Below are positions 24,529 through 34,135 of a stretch of DNA of 36,621 bases, piece after piece. This stretch comes from Alphaproteobacteria bacterium (GTDB taxonomy: Bacteria; Pseudomonadota; Alphaproteobacteria; SHVZ01): contig VGEH01000028.1 of the NCBI GenBank assembly GCA_016869375.1, positions 1-36,621 on the forward strand, given 5' to 3'. The position numbers were made by a program, and so were the translations under genes. Positions within the stretch are counted from its first letter, which is position 1. Each line of letters begins with the position of its first letter. Below the pieces are notes generated by a model. The model was not told where the DNA came from. It did not search any database and saw only the letters and a list, made by a program, of their open reading frames with translations.

Positions 24529-25386
24529 ATGACCCCGCTCGTCTCCTTCGAATTCTTTCCGCCCAAGACCGAGGCGATGGAGCAGTCGCTGTGGCAGGCG
24601 ATCCAGCGCCTGGCGCCGCTCAATCCGCGCTTCGTCTCCGTCACCTACGGCGCCGGCGGCACGACGCGGCAGCGCACGCATGCGACCGTCCGCCGGATCC
24701 TGGACGAGACCGGCCTGACGCCCGCCGCACATCTGACCTGCGTCGGCGCCAGCCGTGCCGAGGTCGACGAGATCGCCCGCACCTATTCCCACTTGGGCGT
24801 GAAGTATCTCGTGGCTCTTCGCGGCGACATCCCGGCCGAGGGCGTCGGCGTGCATCCCGAGGGCTATCGCTATGCCTCGGAACTGGTTGAGGGCCTGCGG
24901 AAGGTCGACGACTTCGATCTGAGCGTCGCGGCATATCCCGAGGTGCATCCGGAAGCGGCCTCGGCCCAGGACGACCTCGATGCGCTCAAGCGCAAGATCG
25001 ATGCCGGCGCGACGCGCGCGATCACCAACTTCTTCTTCGATGCCGACGTCTATCTGCGCTTCGTCGACCGCGCGCGGCGTGCGGGGATCAATGTGCCTAT
25101 CGTTCCCGGCATCATGCCAGTGAGCAATTTTGCCCAGATGGTGAAGTTCGCCGCGGCGAACGGCATCGCCGTGCCGGCCAAGTTCGCCGAGCGCTTCGCC
25201 GGGCTCGACGACGATCCCGAGACACGCCGTCTCGTCGCCATTACCACGGCGGCCGAGCTCTGCCAGAAGCTGCGCTTCAACGGCGTAAGCGAGTTCCACT
25301 TCTACACGCTCAACCGGGCCGAGATGACCTACGCGCTGTGCCATCTGCTCGATGTCCGGCCTCAGCCGGCGGGACAGGCCGCATGA
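24529..25386 (+). CDS. metF: 5,10-methylenetetrahydrofolate reductase
   Basis: MetF reduces methylene-THF to 5-methyl-THF with FAD, supplying the methyl donor for MetH. The 285-residue product shows the N-terminal SFEFFPPKTEAMEQSLW (catalytic Glu region), FVSVTYGAGGTTRQRT, HLTCVGAS, VALRGDIP, and ITNFFFDADVYLRFVDRARRAGINVPIVPGIMPV. The length is near that of E. coli MetF (about 296). The start is 2 bases after the regulator stop, with GGGAGAG as ribosome site, and its stop overlaps the metH start (ATGA). Confidence 0.97.
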   Translation: MTPLVSFEFFPPKTEAMEQSLWQAIQRLAPLNPRFVSVTYGAGGTTRQRTHATVRRILDETGLTPAAHLTCVGASRAEVDEIARTYSHLGVKYLVALRGDIPAEGVGVHPEGYRYASELVEGLRKVDDFDLSVAAYPEVHPEAASAQDDLDALKRKIDAGATRAITNFFFDADVYLRFVDRARRAGINVPIVPGIMPVSNFAQMVKFAAANGIAVPAKFAERFAGLDDDPETRRLVAITTAAELCQKLRFNGVSEFHFYTLNRAEMTYALCHLLDVRPQPAGQAA

Positions 25387-28300
25387 CCACGAGCCGCTTC
25401 CTCAAGGCGCTCGACGAGCGCGTGCTGCTCTGCGATGGCGGCCTCGGCACGCATCTGCAGGCGCTCGATCTCGACATCGATCGCGATTTCCTCGGCGCCG
25501 AAAACTGCTCCGAGGTGCTGAACGAGTCGCGGCCGGACGTGATCGTGGCGTTCCACAAGGGCTTCCTCGAAGCCGGTGCGGACTGCATCGAGACCAACAC
25601 CTTCGGCGGCTCGCCGATCACGCTCGGCGAGTTCGATCTGCAGGACCGCGCCTTCGACTACAACAAGCGCGCCGCCGAACTCGCGCGCGAAGCGGTCTCC
25701 GCCTTCGCCGATGAACGCTTCGTGCTGGGTTCGATCGGACCGGGCACCAAGCTGCCGAGCCTCGGTCATATCGACTACCAGACGCTCGAGGATGCGTTGA
25801 CGGTCCAGTCGCGCGGCCTCGTTGCTGGCGGCATCGACGCCTTCATCGTCGAGACCTGCCAGGATCCGCTACAGCTCAAAGCCGCGGTCAATGGCGCAAA
25901 GCGTGCGATCGCCGAGGCGGGCATTGTCCTTCCGATCGTCGCTACGGTAACGGTCGAAACGACCGGCACTCTGCTCGTCGGCACCGACATCGCCGGGGCG
26001 GCAACGATCGTCCGCGCCCTCGATGTTCCGGTGATGGGCATCAACTGCGCGACCGGTCCGCAGGAAATGGCCGAGCATGTGCGCTGGCTCGCCGAGAACT
26101 GGCCGGGACCGATTGCGGTGCAGCCGAATGCCGGCCTGCCCGAGCTCGTCGATGGCAAGACGCACTATCCGCTGACGCCGCAGGAGCTCACGGCCTGGCA
26201 CGAGCGCTTCGTGGCCGAAGACGGCGTCGCCTTCATCGGCGGCTGCTGCGGCACGACGCCGATCCACACGCGTGCTGTCGACGCGATGCTGAGGAAGCTC
26301 GATGCGAGGCGGCCGGCGCCGCGCAAGCGTTCCGTCTTCTGGGTTCCGGCCGTCGCCTCGCTCTACGGCCTGGTAGCGCTCCGCCAGGAGAACGCCTACT
26401 TCGCCATCGGCGAGCGCTGCAATGCCAACGGCTCTAAGAAATTTCGCGAGCTGCAGGAGGCGCAGAATTGGGAAGGCTGCGTCGAGATGGCGAAGGAGCA
26501 GATCCGGGAGGGGTCGCACGCGCTCGATGTTTGCACCGCCTTCGTCGGCCGCGACGAGATCGCCGACATGACCGAGGTAGTGAGCCGCTTCCGCGGTGCC
26601 GCCAATTCGCCGCTGGTCATCGACTCGACCGAGCTCCCGGTCCTGGAATCGGCGCTCAAGCTCTATGGCGGCAAGGCGATCCTGAACTCGATCAATTTCG
26701 AGGATGGCGAGCCGCCTGCCGAGAAGCGCATGGAGCTCGCCAAGCGCTTCGGCACGGCGGTGATCGCGCTGACCATCGACGAAGTCGGCATGGCCAAGGA
26801 TACGGAGGGCAAGGTCCGCCTCGCCAAGCGGCTGCACGACTTCGCCTGCAATCGCTTCGGTCTCGAATCCTCGGATCTGATGATCGATCCGCTGACCTTC
26901 ACCATCTGCACCGGCAACGAGGACGACCGGAAGCTCGGCCTCGCGACCTTGGATGCGATCGAGCGCATCGCCAAGGAGCTGCCGGATGTCCAGATCGTGC
27001 TCGGGCTTTCCAACATCTCCTTCGGGCTCAGCCCGGCGGCGCGTCAGGTACTGAACTCGGTCTTTCTCGACGAGGCGGTGAAGCGCGGCATGACCGGCGC
27101 CATCGTCCATTTCTCGAAGATCCTGCCGCTGCACAAGATCCCCGAGAAGGAGGCGACGGTCGCGCTCGACCTGATCTATGACCTCCGGCGCGAGGGGTAC
27201 GATCCACTGCAGGCCTTCATCGCGCTGTTCGAGGGCCGCGCCTCGGGCGCCAAGGCGAAAAAGGAGCGGCCGGCGACGGTCGAGGAGCGCCTGAAGCAGC
27301 GCATCATCGACGGCGACCGCCTCGGCCTCGAGGACGATCTCGAGCTTGCGCTCACGAGCTACAGCCCGCTCGACGTCATCAACGTCCATCTTCTCGACGG
27401 CATGAAGGTGGTTGGCGAGCTGTTCGGCTCGGGCAAGATGCAGCTGCCTTTCGTGCTGCAGTCGGCCGAGACGATGAAGAAGGCGGTCGCCTATCTCGAG
27501 CCGCGAATGGAGCGCCTCGAGGGTCAGCACAAGGGAACGGTGGTGCTGGCGACGGTGAAGGGCGATGTTCACGACATCGGCAAGAATCTCGTCGACATCA
27601 TCCTGACCAACAACGGCTACAAGGTCGTCAACCTCGGCATCAAGCAGCCGATCTCCGACATCCTGAAGGCGGCCGAGGAGCACAAGGCAGACGCCATCGG
27701 CATGTCGGGGCTGCTGGTGAAGTCGACCGTGATCATGAAGGACAATCTGGTCGAGATGACCAAGCGCGAGCTCAGGACGCCGGTGCTGCTCGGCGGCGCC
27801 GCGCTGACCAAGTCCTACGTCGAAGGAGATTGCGTTCAGACCTACGCCTGCGGCCGCGTCGCCTATGCGCGCGATGCCTTCGACGGTCTCGCGATCATGG
27901 ACAAGGTGATGAGCGGCAATTTCGACAATCTGGTCGCCGAACGCTCTGCGGCGCGCGAAGGCAAGGCATCCAACAAGAAGCGGAAGCTAGGCCAGGCCGT
28001 AGCCAACGACCAGACTATCGATCCCGCCTGGATTCTCAGCCGCCGGCGCGAGCTGACGAGAGGCCAGCCGATTCCGGTGCCGCCCTTCTTCGGTCCGCGC
28101 TATCTCGAGCAGGTCTCGGCCAAGGCGCTGGTGCCGTTCCTGAACGAGATGACGCTCTACCAATTCCAGTGGGGCTTCCGGAAGTCCGGCAAGACGCGTA
28201 GCGAGTACCGGCGCTTCGCCGAGACGGATTTGAAGCCGATCCTGCGGCGCATCCTCGGCATCGCGCAGGAGCGCGAGATCCTCCAGCCGCAGGCGATCTA

Positions 28301-28862
28301 CGGCTATTGGAAGGCCGCGGCCGAGAACAACGACCTGATCCTGTTTCAGGAGGATGGTGTCACCGAGGCCTGCCGCTTCACGCTGCCGCGGCAGAGCGAT
28401 GGCGAGCGAACCTGCATCGCGGACTACGTCCGCGACGTGACCGACAACGAGCGCGACGTGATCGGGCTCCAGGTCGTGACCATGGGCGCCAACGCCTCGA
28501 CGGTCGCCCGTGACTGGTTCGGCAAGGATCAGTACCAGGACTATCTCTATCTGCACGGTCTCTCGGTCGAGATGGCCGAGGCGATGGCCGAATACGTGCA
28601 CAAGCGCATCCGTGCCGAGTTGGGCTTCGCGGGCGACGAGGCGCGCGATATGGAGGGCCTGTTGAAGCAGGAATACCGCGGCAGCCGCTACTCCTTCGGC
28701 TACCCGGCCTGCCCGAACCTCTCCGATCAGCGGCAGCTGCTCGGCCTGCTCGGCGCCGACCGCATCGGCGTCACGCTGACCGAGGAGGATCAGCTGGATC
28801 CGGAGCAGTCGACGTCGGCGTTGGTGATCCTTCATCCTCGCGCGAAGTACTTTTCGGTCTGA
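25383..28862 (+). CDS. metH: Cobalamin-dependent methionine synthase, full length
   Basis: MetH transfers methyl from methyl-THF through cobalamin to homocysteine. The 1,159-residue protein has all four modules: homocysteine domain with zinc cysteines C222, C288 and C289 (GGCCGTTP); pterin domain (FAIGERCNANGSKKF to about 600); cap plus cobalamin domain with DVHDIGK, axial H730; and the reactivation domain with RYSFGYPACPNL (about residues 1100-1111). It therefore can be reactivated in cis with SAM. The start is ATG 25383 in an ATGA overlap with metF; an in-frame start at 25338 lies inside metF. Being third in the operon, it would share the regulator's control. Confidence 0.97.
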   Translation: MTTSRFLKALDERVLLCDGGLGTHLQALDLDIDRDFLGAENCSEVLNESRPDVIVAFHKGFLEAGADCIETNTFGGSPITLGEFDLQDRAFDYNKRAAELAREAVSAFADERFVLGSIGPGTKLPSLGHIDYQTLEDALTVQSRGLVAGGIDAFIVETCQDPLQLKAAVNGAKRAIAEAGIVLPIVATVTVETTGTLLVGTDIAGAATIVRALDVPVMGINCATGPQEMAEHVRWLAENWPGPIAVQPNAGLPELVDGKTHYPLTPQELTAWHERFVAEDGVAFIGGCCGTTPIHTRAVDAMLRKLDARRPAPRKRSVFWVPAVASLYGLVALRQENAYFAIGERCNANGSKKFRELQEAQNWEGCVEMAKEQIREGSHALDVCTAFVGRDEIADMTEVVSRFRGAANSPLVIDSTELPVLESALKLYGGKAILNSINFEDGEPPAEKRMELAKRFGTAVIALTIDEVGMAKDTEGKVRLAKRLHDFACNRFGLESSDLMIDPLTFTICTGNEDDRKLGLATLDAIERIAKELPDVQIVLGLSNISFGLSPAARQVLNSVFLDEAVKRGMTGAIVHFSKILPLHKIPEKEATVALDLIYDLRREGYDPLQAFIALFEGRASGAKAKKERPATVEERLKQRIIDGDRLGLEDDLELALTSYSPLDVINVHLLDGMKVVGELFGSGKMQLPFVLQSAETMKKAVAYLEPRMERLEGQHKGTVVLATVKGDVHDIGKNLVDIILTNNGYKVVNLGIKQPISDILKAAEEHKADAIGMSGLLVKSTVIMKDNLVEMTKRELRTPVLLGGAALTKSYVEGDCVQTYACGRVAYARDAFDGLAIMDKVMSGNFDNLVAERSAAREGKASNKKRKLGQAVANDQTIDPAWILSRRRELTRGQPIPVPPFFGPRYLEQVSAKALVPFLNEMTLYQFQWGFRKSGKTRSEYRRFAETDLKPILRRILGIAQEREILQPQAIYGYWKAAAENNDLILFQEDGVTEACRFTLPRQSDGERTCIADYVRDVTDNERDVIGLQVVTMGANASTVARDWFGKDQYQDYLYLHGLSVEMAEAMAEYVHKRIRAELGFAGDEARDMEGLLKQEYRGSRYSFGYPACPNLSDQRQLLGLLGADRIGVTLTEEDQLDPEQSTSALVILHPRAKYFSV

Positions 28863-28864
28863 TC

Positions 28865-28909
28865 AAGTCGTAAGACTTCGCGGCGGCGCGCGAGCGCTCG
28901 CACGCCGCC
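28865..28909 (+). terminator. Two hairpins after metH, possible weak terminator
   Basis: AAGTC-GTAA-GACTT (28865-28878) is followed by GGCGGCG...CGCCGCC (28882-28909) with an inner GCGAGC/GCTCGC extension. The stems are strong but there is no T-run, so any termination would be partial or Rho-assisted. Confidence 0.4.
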
Positions 28910-28931
28910 AGCGTCCGCTTATAATGGCCGA

Positions 28932-29561
28932 ATGCCCTCCCTCGATCTCCTCCTGTCCTTCGCGCTGGCGACCCTCGTCTTCGCGATAATCCCCGGCCCC
29001 GCGATCCTCTACACCGCCGCGCAGACCCTCGCGCGCGGTCGGCGCGGCGGTCTGCTCGCCTCGCTCGGCATCCATATCGGCGGCTTCGTTCATGTCATCG
29101 CTGCCGCGGCCGGACTTTCCGCCGTCCTTGAGCTTGTTCCCGACCTCTACGCGGCGGTGAAGCTGGTCGGAGCCGCCTATCTGGTCTGGCTCGGCTGGAC
29201 GTTGGTGCGCCAGCGCTTCGATCCTGCGGCGCTGCCGGAGGTCCGCGACCGCGACGCTCGTCGCGCTTTTCTCGAAAGCATCCTGGTCGAGGCGCTGAAT
29301 CCCAAGGCGGCGATGTTCTATCTCGCCTTCTTGCCGCAGTTCGTCGATGCCGGGGCCGTGTGGCCGGTCTGGGTGCAGTTCCTGGTCCTGGGATGGGTCG
29401 TTAACCTGACCTTCAGCATTGCCGATCTAGTAACCGTCGCTCTCACTGATCGCCTGCTCACGAGTCTGCGTCACAGTCAGACTGGGGCTCGGCTCCTTAG
29501 GGTGACCGGTGGAGCAACTTTAATGGGCCTCGGCCTCCATCTCGCGACGTCTCGACAATAG
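28932..29561 (+). CDS. LysE/RhtB-family exporter
   Basis: A 209-residue integral membrane protein with about six helices. It has the family opening FALATLVFAIIPGPAILYTAAQTLARGRRGGLLASLGIHIGG and the later FLESILVEALNPKAAMFYLAFLPQFVD. LysE/RhtB proteins export amino acids such as homoserine, threonine or lysine. It lies 69 bases after metH on the same strand; export of a methionine-pathway amino acid would be a guess. The hairpins between suggest separate control. No clear ribosome site. Confidence 0.92.
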   Translation: MPSLDLLLSFALATLVFAIIPGPAILYTAAQTLARGRRGGLLASLGIHIGGFVHVIAAAAGLSAVLELVPDLYAAVKLVGAAYLVWLGWTLVRQRFDPAALPEVRDRDARRAFLESILVEALNPKAAMFYLAFLPQFVDAGAVWPVWVQFLVLGWVVNLTFSIADLVTVALTDRLLTSLRHSQTGARLLRVTGGATLMGLGLHLATSRQ

Positions 29562-29589
29562 GCATGCATCGTCTTAACGATAGTCGATG

Positions 29590-29631
29590 TGGACCGGCCA
29601 AGAGGGGCGGTCTATAAATTGTGAGGCAATT
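29590..29631 (+). promoter_or_regulatory. Promoter with adjoining palindrome before the 29687 gene
   Basis: TGGACC (29590-29595) and TATAAA (29613-29618) are 17 bases apart. The palindrome AATTG-TGAGG-CAATT (29617-29631) starts within the last two bases of the -10 box and covers the expected transcription start near 29625, a typical repressor operator position. Confidence 0.5.
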
Positions 29632-29686
29632 GCAGGCGCAGCGGTCTGCGCTGAGCGATGGAGCGCCCCGTCCCGGGGAACACACG

Positions 29687-30181
29687 ATGTTCAATTTCCT
29701 GTTCAACAAGAAGAAGGGCGAGGGGCCCCAGGCTCCGCCGGGCAAGACCCTGCCCGTCATCAAGTCGAGCAAGGCAAAGATCGACTCGACCGTCTACCAC
29801 CTCTACCAGTGGGACGGCTTCGGCTTCATCCTGAAGCCCTACAACGGCGACCTTATCGCGACCCAGACCTTCTACCCGAAGATCACGATCGAGCTCGAGA
29901 CGGACTCAATCCAGATCAATGCGACTGCCGAGGTCCTGACCGTCGGCCAGGATCTCGCGGCCAAGTGGATCACCATGAGCGGTGCCGAGGCGCGCTGGCT
30001 CAAACGCTACATGTTGCGGCATGGGCCGGGGCATAACCCCAATACGACGGAGCCGGCGCCCTATGAGGAGCCTGCGCCCGAGGGCGAAGCGGCTGCCAAA
30101 GGCGGCGAACAGAAGGCGGGCGCGACACCTCCGAAGCCGCCTGCGCAGGCCGCCAAGGCGCCCGAAAAGCCTAAGAAATAG
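29687..30181 (+). CDS. Hypothetical protein with beta-rich core and Ala/Pro/Lys tail
   Basis: A 164-residue protein opening MFNFLFNKKKGEG. Residues about 40-115 are beta-strand-rich (TVYHLYQWDGFGFILKPYNGD, then KITIELETDSIQINATAEVLTVGQ), which could be a PilZ-like barrel, but the RxxxR signature is not evident. The C-terminal 45 residues are low-complexity (A, P, E, K), ending APEKPKK. The ATG at 29687 is chosen over 29621 because it falls after the promoter and has GGGGAA upstream. It stands alone, between the LysE gene and the glycan cassette. Function unknown. Confidence 0.78.
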   Translation: MFNFLFNKKKGEGPQAPPGKTLPVIKSSKAKIDSTVYHLYQWDGFGFILKPYNGDLIATQTFYPKITIELETDSIQINATAEVLTVGQDLAAKWITMSGAEARWLKRYMLRHGPGHNPNTTEPAPYEEPAPEGEAAAKGGEQKAGATPPKPPAQAAKAPEKPKK

Positions 30182-30515
30182 GCTGTCCTGCGCAACTATA
30201 CCGCAGGCTTAGTTGTTGAAAATCCTTGATCGGATGACCGCGCCGTCGTAGCAGACGGGCCGGTGGGGAAGCGGTCCGGGGAGGCCCGGACAGACGGAGT
30301 CCGTCCGTGAGACAAGGACGCCGCCTCCGGAACTGTGCCGCCTTTCCGCCTTAGTCGGTCCAAACTTTCGTCGCCAAGGTCGAGCATCTTCGTGGCCGTC
30401 ATCAACGGGCCGTGTGCGCTTGAAGAGCGCCCAGGTCCCAGGGAGCCACGAAGGAATGCGGCAGTCAGAGGGGCGGTATGGTGAGCGTGAGCAATCTGCT
30501 GGAGACGCATCGGGC
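30182..30515 (+). other. 334-base gap before galE with tandem hairpins and a 13-codon frame
   Basis: GTCCGGG-GAGG-CCCGGAC (30274-30291) is followed at once by GACGG-AGT-CCGTC (30293-30305). A short frame ATG-GTG-AGC from 30478 encodes 13 residues (MVSVSNLLETHRA) and ends in TGA that overlaps the galE ATG. I found no convincing sigma-70 promoter and no RNA family; the segment could be a leader or a small RNA. Confidence 0.35.
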
Positions 30516-31523
30516 ATGAGCGCCTCTGTCCTCGTCACCGGTGGCGCCGGCTATATCGGCAGCCACGCCTGCAAGGCGCTCGCCCGCGCCGGCTTCCGCC
30601 CTATCGCCTATGACAATCTGGTTTACGGCCACGCCGAGGCGGTGAAGTGGGGACCGCTGGTCGATGGCGATATCGCCGACGGCCCCCGGCTCCGTGCCGT
30701 GCTCAGCGCCGAGCGCGTCGTCGCCGTCATGCACTTCGCCGCCTTCGCCTATGTCGGCGAGTCGATGAGCGATCCCGCGCTGTATTTCCGCAACAACGTC
30801 TCCGGCACCTTCTCGCTGCTCGATGCGATGCGCGATGTCGGCGTCGACCGCATGGTCTTCTCCTCGACCTGCGCCACCTACGGCATCCCGGGCGAGGTTC
30901 CGATCTCCGAGGCGACGCCGCAGCGTCCGGTCAATCCCTACGGCGAGTCGAAGCTGATGATCGAGCGCGTGCTCGACTGGTACGACCGCGCCTATGAGAC
31001 CAAGTCGGTGTGCCTGCGCTACTTCAACGCGGCCGGCGCCGATCGCGAGGGCGAGATCGGCGAGGACCACGATCCCGAGACGCATCTGATCCCGCTCGCG
31101 ATCAAGGCGGCCCTCGGCCAGGCGCCGGCACTCAACCTGTTCGGTACCGACTATCCGACACCGGACGGCACCGCGATCCGCGACTTCATCCATGTCGAGG
31201 ACCTGGCGGAGGCGCATGTGCAGGCGCTGCGCCATCTTCTGCATGGCGGCGCGTCGCTGAAGCTCAATCTCGGCACCGGCATCGGCCACACGGTTCGCGA
31301 AGTCGTCCGCGCCGTCGAGCAGGCAACCGGCCGCCCGGTTCCTGTGATCGAGTTGCCCAGGCGCGCGGGCGACCCGCCGGCCCTGGTCGCCGATGCGAGC
31401 CAGGCCCGCATGAAGCTCGACTGGATACCGTCGCGTTCCGATCTCGCGACCATCGTCGGTTCCGCGCTCCGCTGGCACCAGCGGCCTGAAGACCGGCCGC
31501 TCGCCGCCGCCGCCGCGGTCTGA
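30516..31523 (+). CDS. galE: UDP-glucose 4-epimerase
   Basis: GalE interconverts UDP-glucose and UDP-galactose (or GlcNAc forms). The 335-residue product has GGAGYIGSH (9-17), catalytic S117, Y142 and K146 (SST, YGESK), and LRYFNAAGA. The NAD stays tightly bound in the family. Start at ATG 30516 is where the family begins; frame-open GTG 30414 and ATG 30456 are alternatives without homology. It lies 22 bases before the glycosyltransferase gene, so it probably makes the sugar nucleotide used by the cassette. Confidence 0.95.
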   Translation: MSASVLVTGGAGYIGSHACKALARAGFRPIAYDNLVYGHAEAVKWGPLVDGDIADGPRLRAVLSAERVVAVMHFAAFAYVGESMSDPALYFRNNVSGTFSLLDAMRDVGVDRMVFSSTCATYGIPGEVPISEATPQRPVNPYGESKLMIERVLDWYDRAYETKSVCLRYFNAAGADREGEIGEDHDPETHLIPLAIKAALGQAPALNLFGTDYPTPDGTAIRDFIHVEDLAEAHVQALRHLLHGGASLKLNLGTGIGHTVREVVRAVEQATGRPVPVIELPRRAGDPPALVADASQARMKLDWIPSRSDLATIVGSALRWHQRPEDRPLAAAAAV

Positions 31524-31545
31524 CCTCTCCTAGGGATCACGCTCG

Positions 31546-34116
31546 ATGTCCGTCGTCATGGCCGAGCCGGCGTCGCAGGCGGCGCCGGCCGGCGTCGACA
31601 AGCCCAAAGGCGCGAGCACCTCGCGCATCGTCGCCCACGGCAAGTTCTTCTTCCGCGGCGAGGAGAAGCATTTTCTCAAGGGCGTGACCTACGGGCCGTT
31701 CGGCCCGGCAACCCATGGCGCGCAGTTGCCCGAGAAGGACGTGATCAAGCGCGACCTGGCGCTGATGGGCGAGCTCGGCTGCAACATGGTACGCGTCTTC
31801 ACGACGCCGCCGCGCTGGTTCCTCGACATGGCCGGCGAGGCCAATGTCGGCGTGATGATCGGCGTACCCTGGACGCAGCACGTCACCTTCCTCGACTCGC
31901 GGGCCGAGAAGAACCGCATCCGCCAGGCGATCCGCGACGGCGTCCGCGTCAATGCCGGGCATCCGGCGGTGATCGCGCATCTGGTCGGCAACGAGATCTC
32001 GCCCGACATCGTGCGCTGGCACGGCGCCGACAAGGTCAGCGGCTTCCTCGAGGAGCTGTACGACATCGCCAAGGAGATCGACCCCGAAGGGCTCGTCTCC
32101 TACGCCAATTATCCGTCGACCGAGTATCTCAACCTCGACGTCTTCGATTTCCTGTCCTTCAACGTCTACCTCCATCGCGAGAAGGACTTTCGCGCCTACC
32201 TGATGCGGCTGCACAACCTCGCGGTCCAGAAGCCGGTGGTGCTGACCGAGTTCGGCATGGACTCGATGCGCGAGGGCGTCGAGGAGCAGGCGAAGACGCT
32301 GGAGTGGCAGGTGCGCGCCGCCTACGACATGGGTGTTGCCGGCACCTCCATCTTCGCCTGGACCGACGAATGGTTCACCGGCGGCTACCTGATCGAGAAC
32401 TGGGCCTTCGGCCTCGTCGATCGCGAGCGAATGCCGAAGCCCTCGTATCACGCCGTGCGCAAAGTCTATCACGAGACCCTTCCGCCGAAGCTGCCGTCAT
32501 ATCCCAAGGTCTCGGTCGTGGTCTGCGCCTACAACGCCGAGCGCACCATGGATCCGTGCCTCGAGTCGCTGAAGAAGCTGACCTACCCGAACTACGAGGT
32601 CGTCGTCGTCAACGACGGCTCCAAGGACAGGACGCTCGAGATCACCGAGCGGCACGGCTACACCAAGATCATCAGCCAGGAGAACAAGGGCCTCTCGGTC
32701 GCCCGCAATGTCGGGCTGCAGCATTCGAGCGGCGAGATCATCGCCTATACCGATTCCGACTGCGTCGCCGACCCCGACTGGCTCACATACATGGTCGCCA
32801 AGATGCTGTCGGCGGATCTGTACGCCTGCGGCGGCCCGAACTTCCCGCCGTCCGAGGACTCGCTGGTGCCGTCGGCCGTCGCCGTCTCGCCCGGCGGCCC
32901 CACGCATGTCCTCGTCTCCGACGACGAGGCCGAGCACATCGCCGGCTGCAACATGGCCCTCCGTCGCGAGGCGCTGGAGAAGATCGGCGGATTCGATCCG
33001 ATCTTCCGCGCCGCCGGCGACGACGTCGATCTCTGCTGGCGGCTGCAGTTCGCCGGGTACAAGATCGGCTTCAGCCCGGCTGCGACCGTCTGGCACTTCC
33101 GCCGCAACACGGTCGAGGCCTATTTCGGCCAGCAGCGCGGCTACGGCAGGGCCGAGGCGATGGTCTATGCCAAGCATCCGTTCCGCTTCAACCTGTTCGG
33201 ACAGGCGAAGTGGCTTGGGCGGATCTATGGCGACCTCTCGGCCTCGATGCTGCTGTCGTCCAAGCCGATCATCTATTCCGGTATCTTCGGCCGCGGCCTG
33301 TTCCAGACGCTCTACGAGCCGCCGTCCTCGATCGCGGCCTTCCTGCCGCTGACCTTCGAATGGGGCCTCATCGCCTGGCCGCTGGCGCTCGCCGGCGCAC
33401 TGCTCGGCGGGCATATGTGGGTGGCTGTCCTGCCGCTGCTGCTCTCCTTCGCCATCGCCATCGCCGGCGGGATGCGCGCGCCGGTCGACCCGCGCTTCAC
33501 CGGGCTTCGCGCCCGCGCTTTGATCGCCTTCCTGATCTACGCCGGGCCGTTCGCCCGCGGCTGGGAACGCGTCAAATGGCGCGTGAAAGGCCTGACCGAG
33601 GTCGACCCGATCCAGTACGAGCCGGTGAGCCAGAAGCCGGAGGTCAAGCCGGTGCAACGCGCCTTCTACCTCTCCTATTGGAACGAGAAGGGTATCGAGA
33701 AGGAGGCCCTGCTTCAGGGCGTGCACGACTTCCTGGTGCCGCGGAAATACTTCGTCATCGTCGATCAGGGCTGGAGCGACTGGGACCTCAAGGTCAGCCG
33801 CGGCCTCTGGTCGCGTGCCGAGCTCAAGGCGGTCGGCGAGAACCACGGTGATCCGAAGCGGCTGGTCCGGCTTCGCGTCGCGCTCCGTCTCTCGCGGCTG
33901 TCGACCCTCGTGCTCCGCATCTATGGCGGCTTGGCGTTGCTGGGGCTGTTCCTCGGCGCTCCGGCGGTCGCGATCGCCGTGCTCGCGGTCGGCGCGGTCA
34001 ACACCGGCGTCATCGCCTATGAAACCTTCCGACTTGGGCGCGTGTTGCATCGGGTGACGGAAATCGTCGCGGGGCGGGTCGGTTTGGTCGCCGCGCGAGG
34101 ATCCGTCGCGCCTTAA
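31546..34116 (+). CDS. Fusion of a glycoside-hydrolase-like TIM barrel with a membrane GT2 glycosyltransferase
   Basis: The 856-residue protein has three parts. Residues about 30-310 resemble the catalytic barrel of clan GH-A hydrolases (GH2/GH5-like): GNE with acid/base candidate E150, LTEFG with nucleophile candidate E235, and FAWTDEWFTGGY. Residues about 320-545 are a GT2 domain: VSVVVCAYNAERTM, NDGSKDR, TDSDC (D403/D405) and GDDVDLCWRLQ (D492/D493). Hydrophobic segments follow at about 598-640 and 657-672, then a soluble C-terminal part and two more helices (about 785-825). No signal peptide is seen, so the barrel would be cytosolic. No QxxRW motif, unlike cellulose synthases. The substrate is unknown. 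It sits between galE and an ABC exporter. Confidence 0.85.
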   Translation: MSVVMAEPASQAAPAGVDKPKGASTSRIVAHGKFFFRGEEKHFLKGVTYGPFGPATHGAQLPEKDVIKRDLALMGELGCNMVRVFTTPPRWFLDMAGEANVGVMIGVPWTQHVTFLDSRAEKNRIRQAIRDGVRVNAGHPAVIAHLVGNEISPDIVRWHGADKVSGFLEELYDIAKEIDPEGLVSYANYPSTEYLNLDVFDFLSFNVYLHREKDFRAYLMRLHNLAVQKPVVLTEFGMDSMREGVEEQAKTLEWQVRAAYDMGVAGTSIFAWTDEWFTGGYLIENWAFGLVDRERMPKPSYHAVRKVYHETLPPKLPSYPKVSVVVCAYNAERTMDPCLESLKKLTYPNYEVVVVNDGSKDRTLEITERHGYTKIISQENKGLSVARNVGLQHSSGEIIAYTDSDCVADPDWLTYMVAKMLSADLYACGGPNFPPSEDSLVPSAVAVSPGGPTHVLVSDDEAEHIAGCNMALRREALEKIGGFDPIFRAAGDDVDLCWRLQFAGYKIGFSPAATVWHFRRNTVEAYFGQQRGYGRAEAMVYAKHPFRFNLFGQAKWLGRIYGDLSASMLLSSKPIIYSGIFGRGLFQTLYEPPSSIAAFLPLTFEWGLIAWPLALAGALLGGHMWVAVLPLLLSFAIAIAGGMRAPVDPRFTGLRARALIAFLIYAGPFARGWERVKWRVKGLTEVDPIQYEPVSQKPEVKPVQRAFYLSYWNEKGIEKEALLQGVHDFLVPRKYFVIVDQGWSDWDLKVSRGLWSRAELKAVGENHGDPKRLVRLRVALRLSRLSTLVLRIYGGLALLGLFLGAPAVAIAVLAVGAVNTGVIAYETFRLGRVLHRVTEIVAGRVGLVAARGSVAP

Positions 34117-34135
34117 AATCTCCCAGGGCTCTCCC

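Noticed and set aside
25869-27683. 604-residue frame antisense to metH
   Set aside because: metH shows all catalytic residues over this stretch; the antisense product is Arg/Asp/Leu-rich with no recognisable fold.
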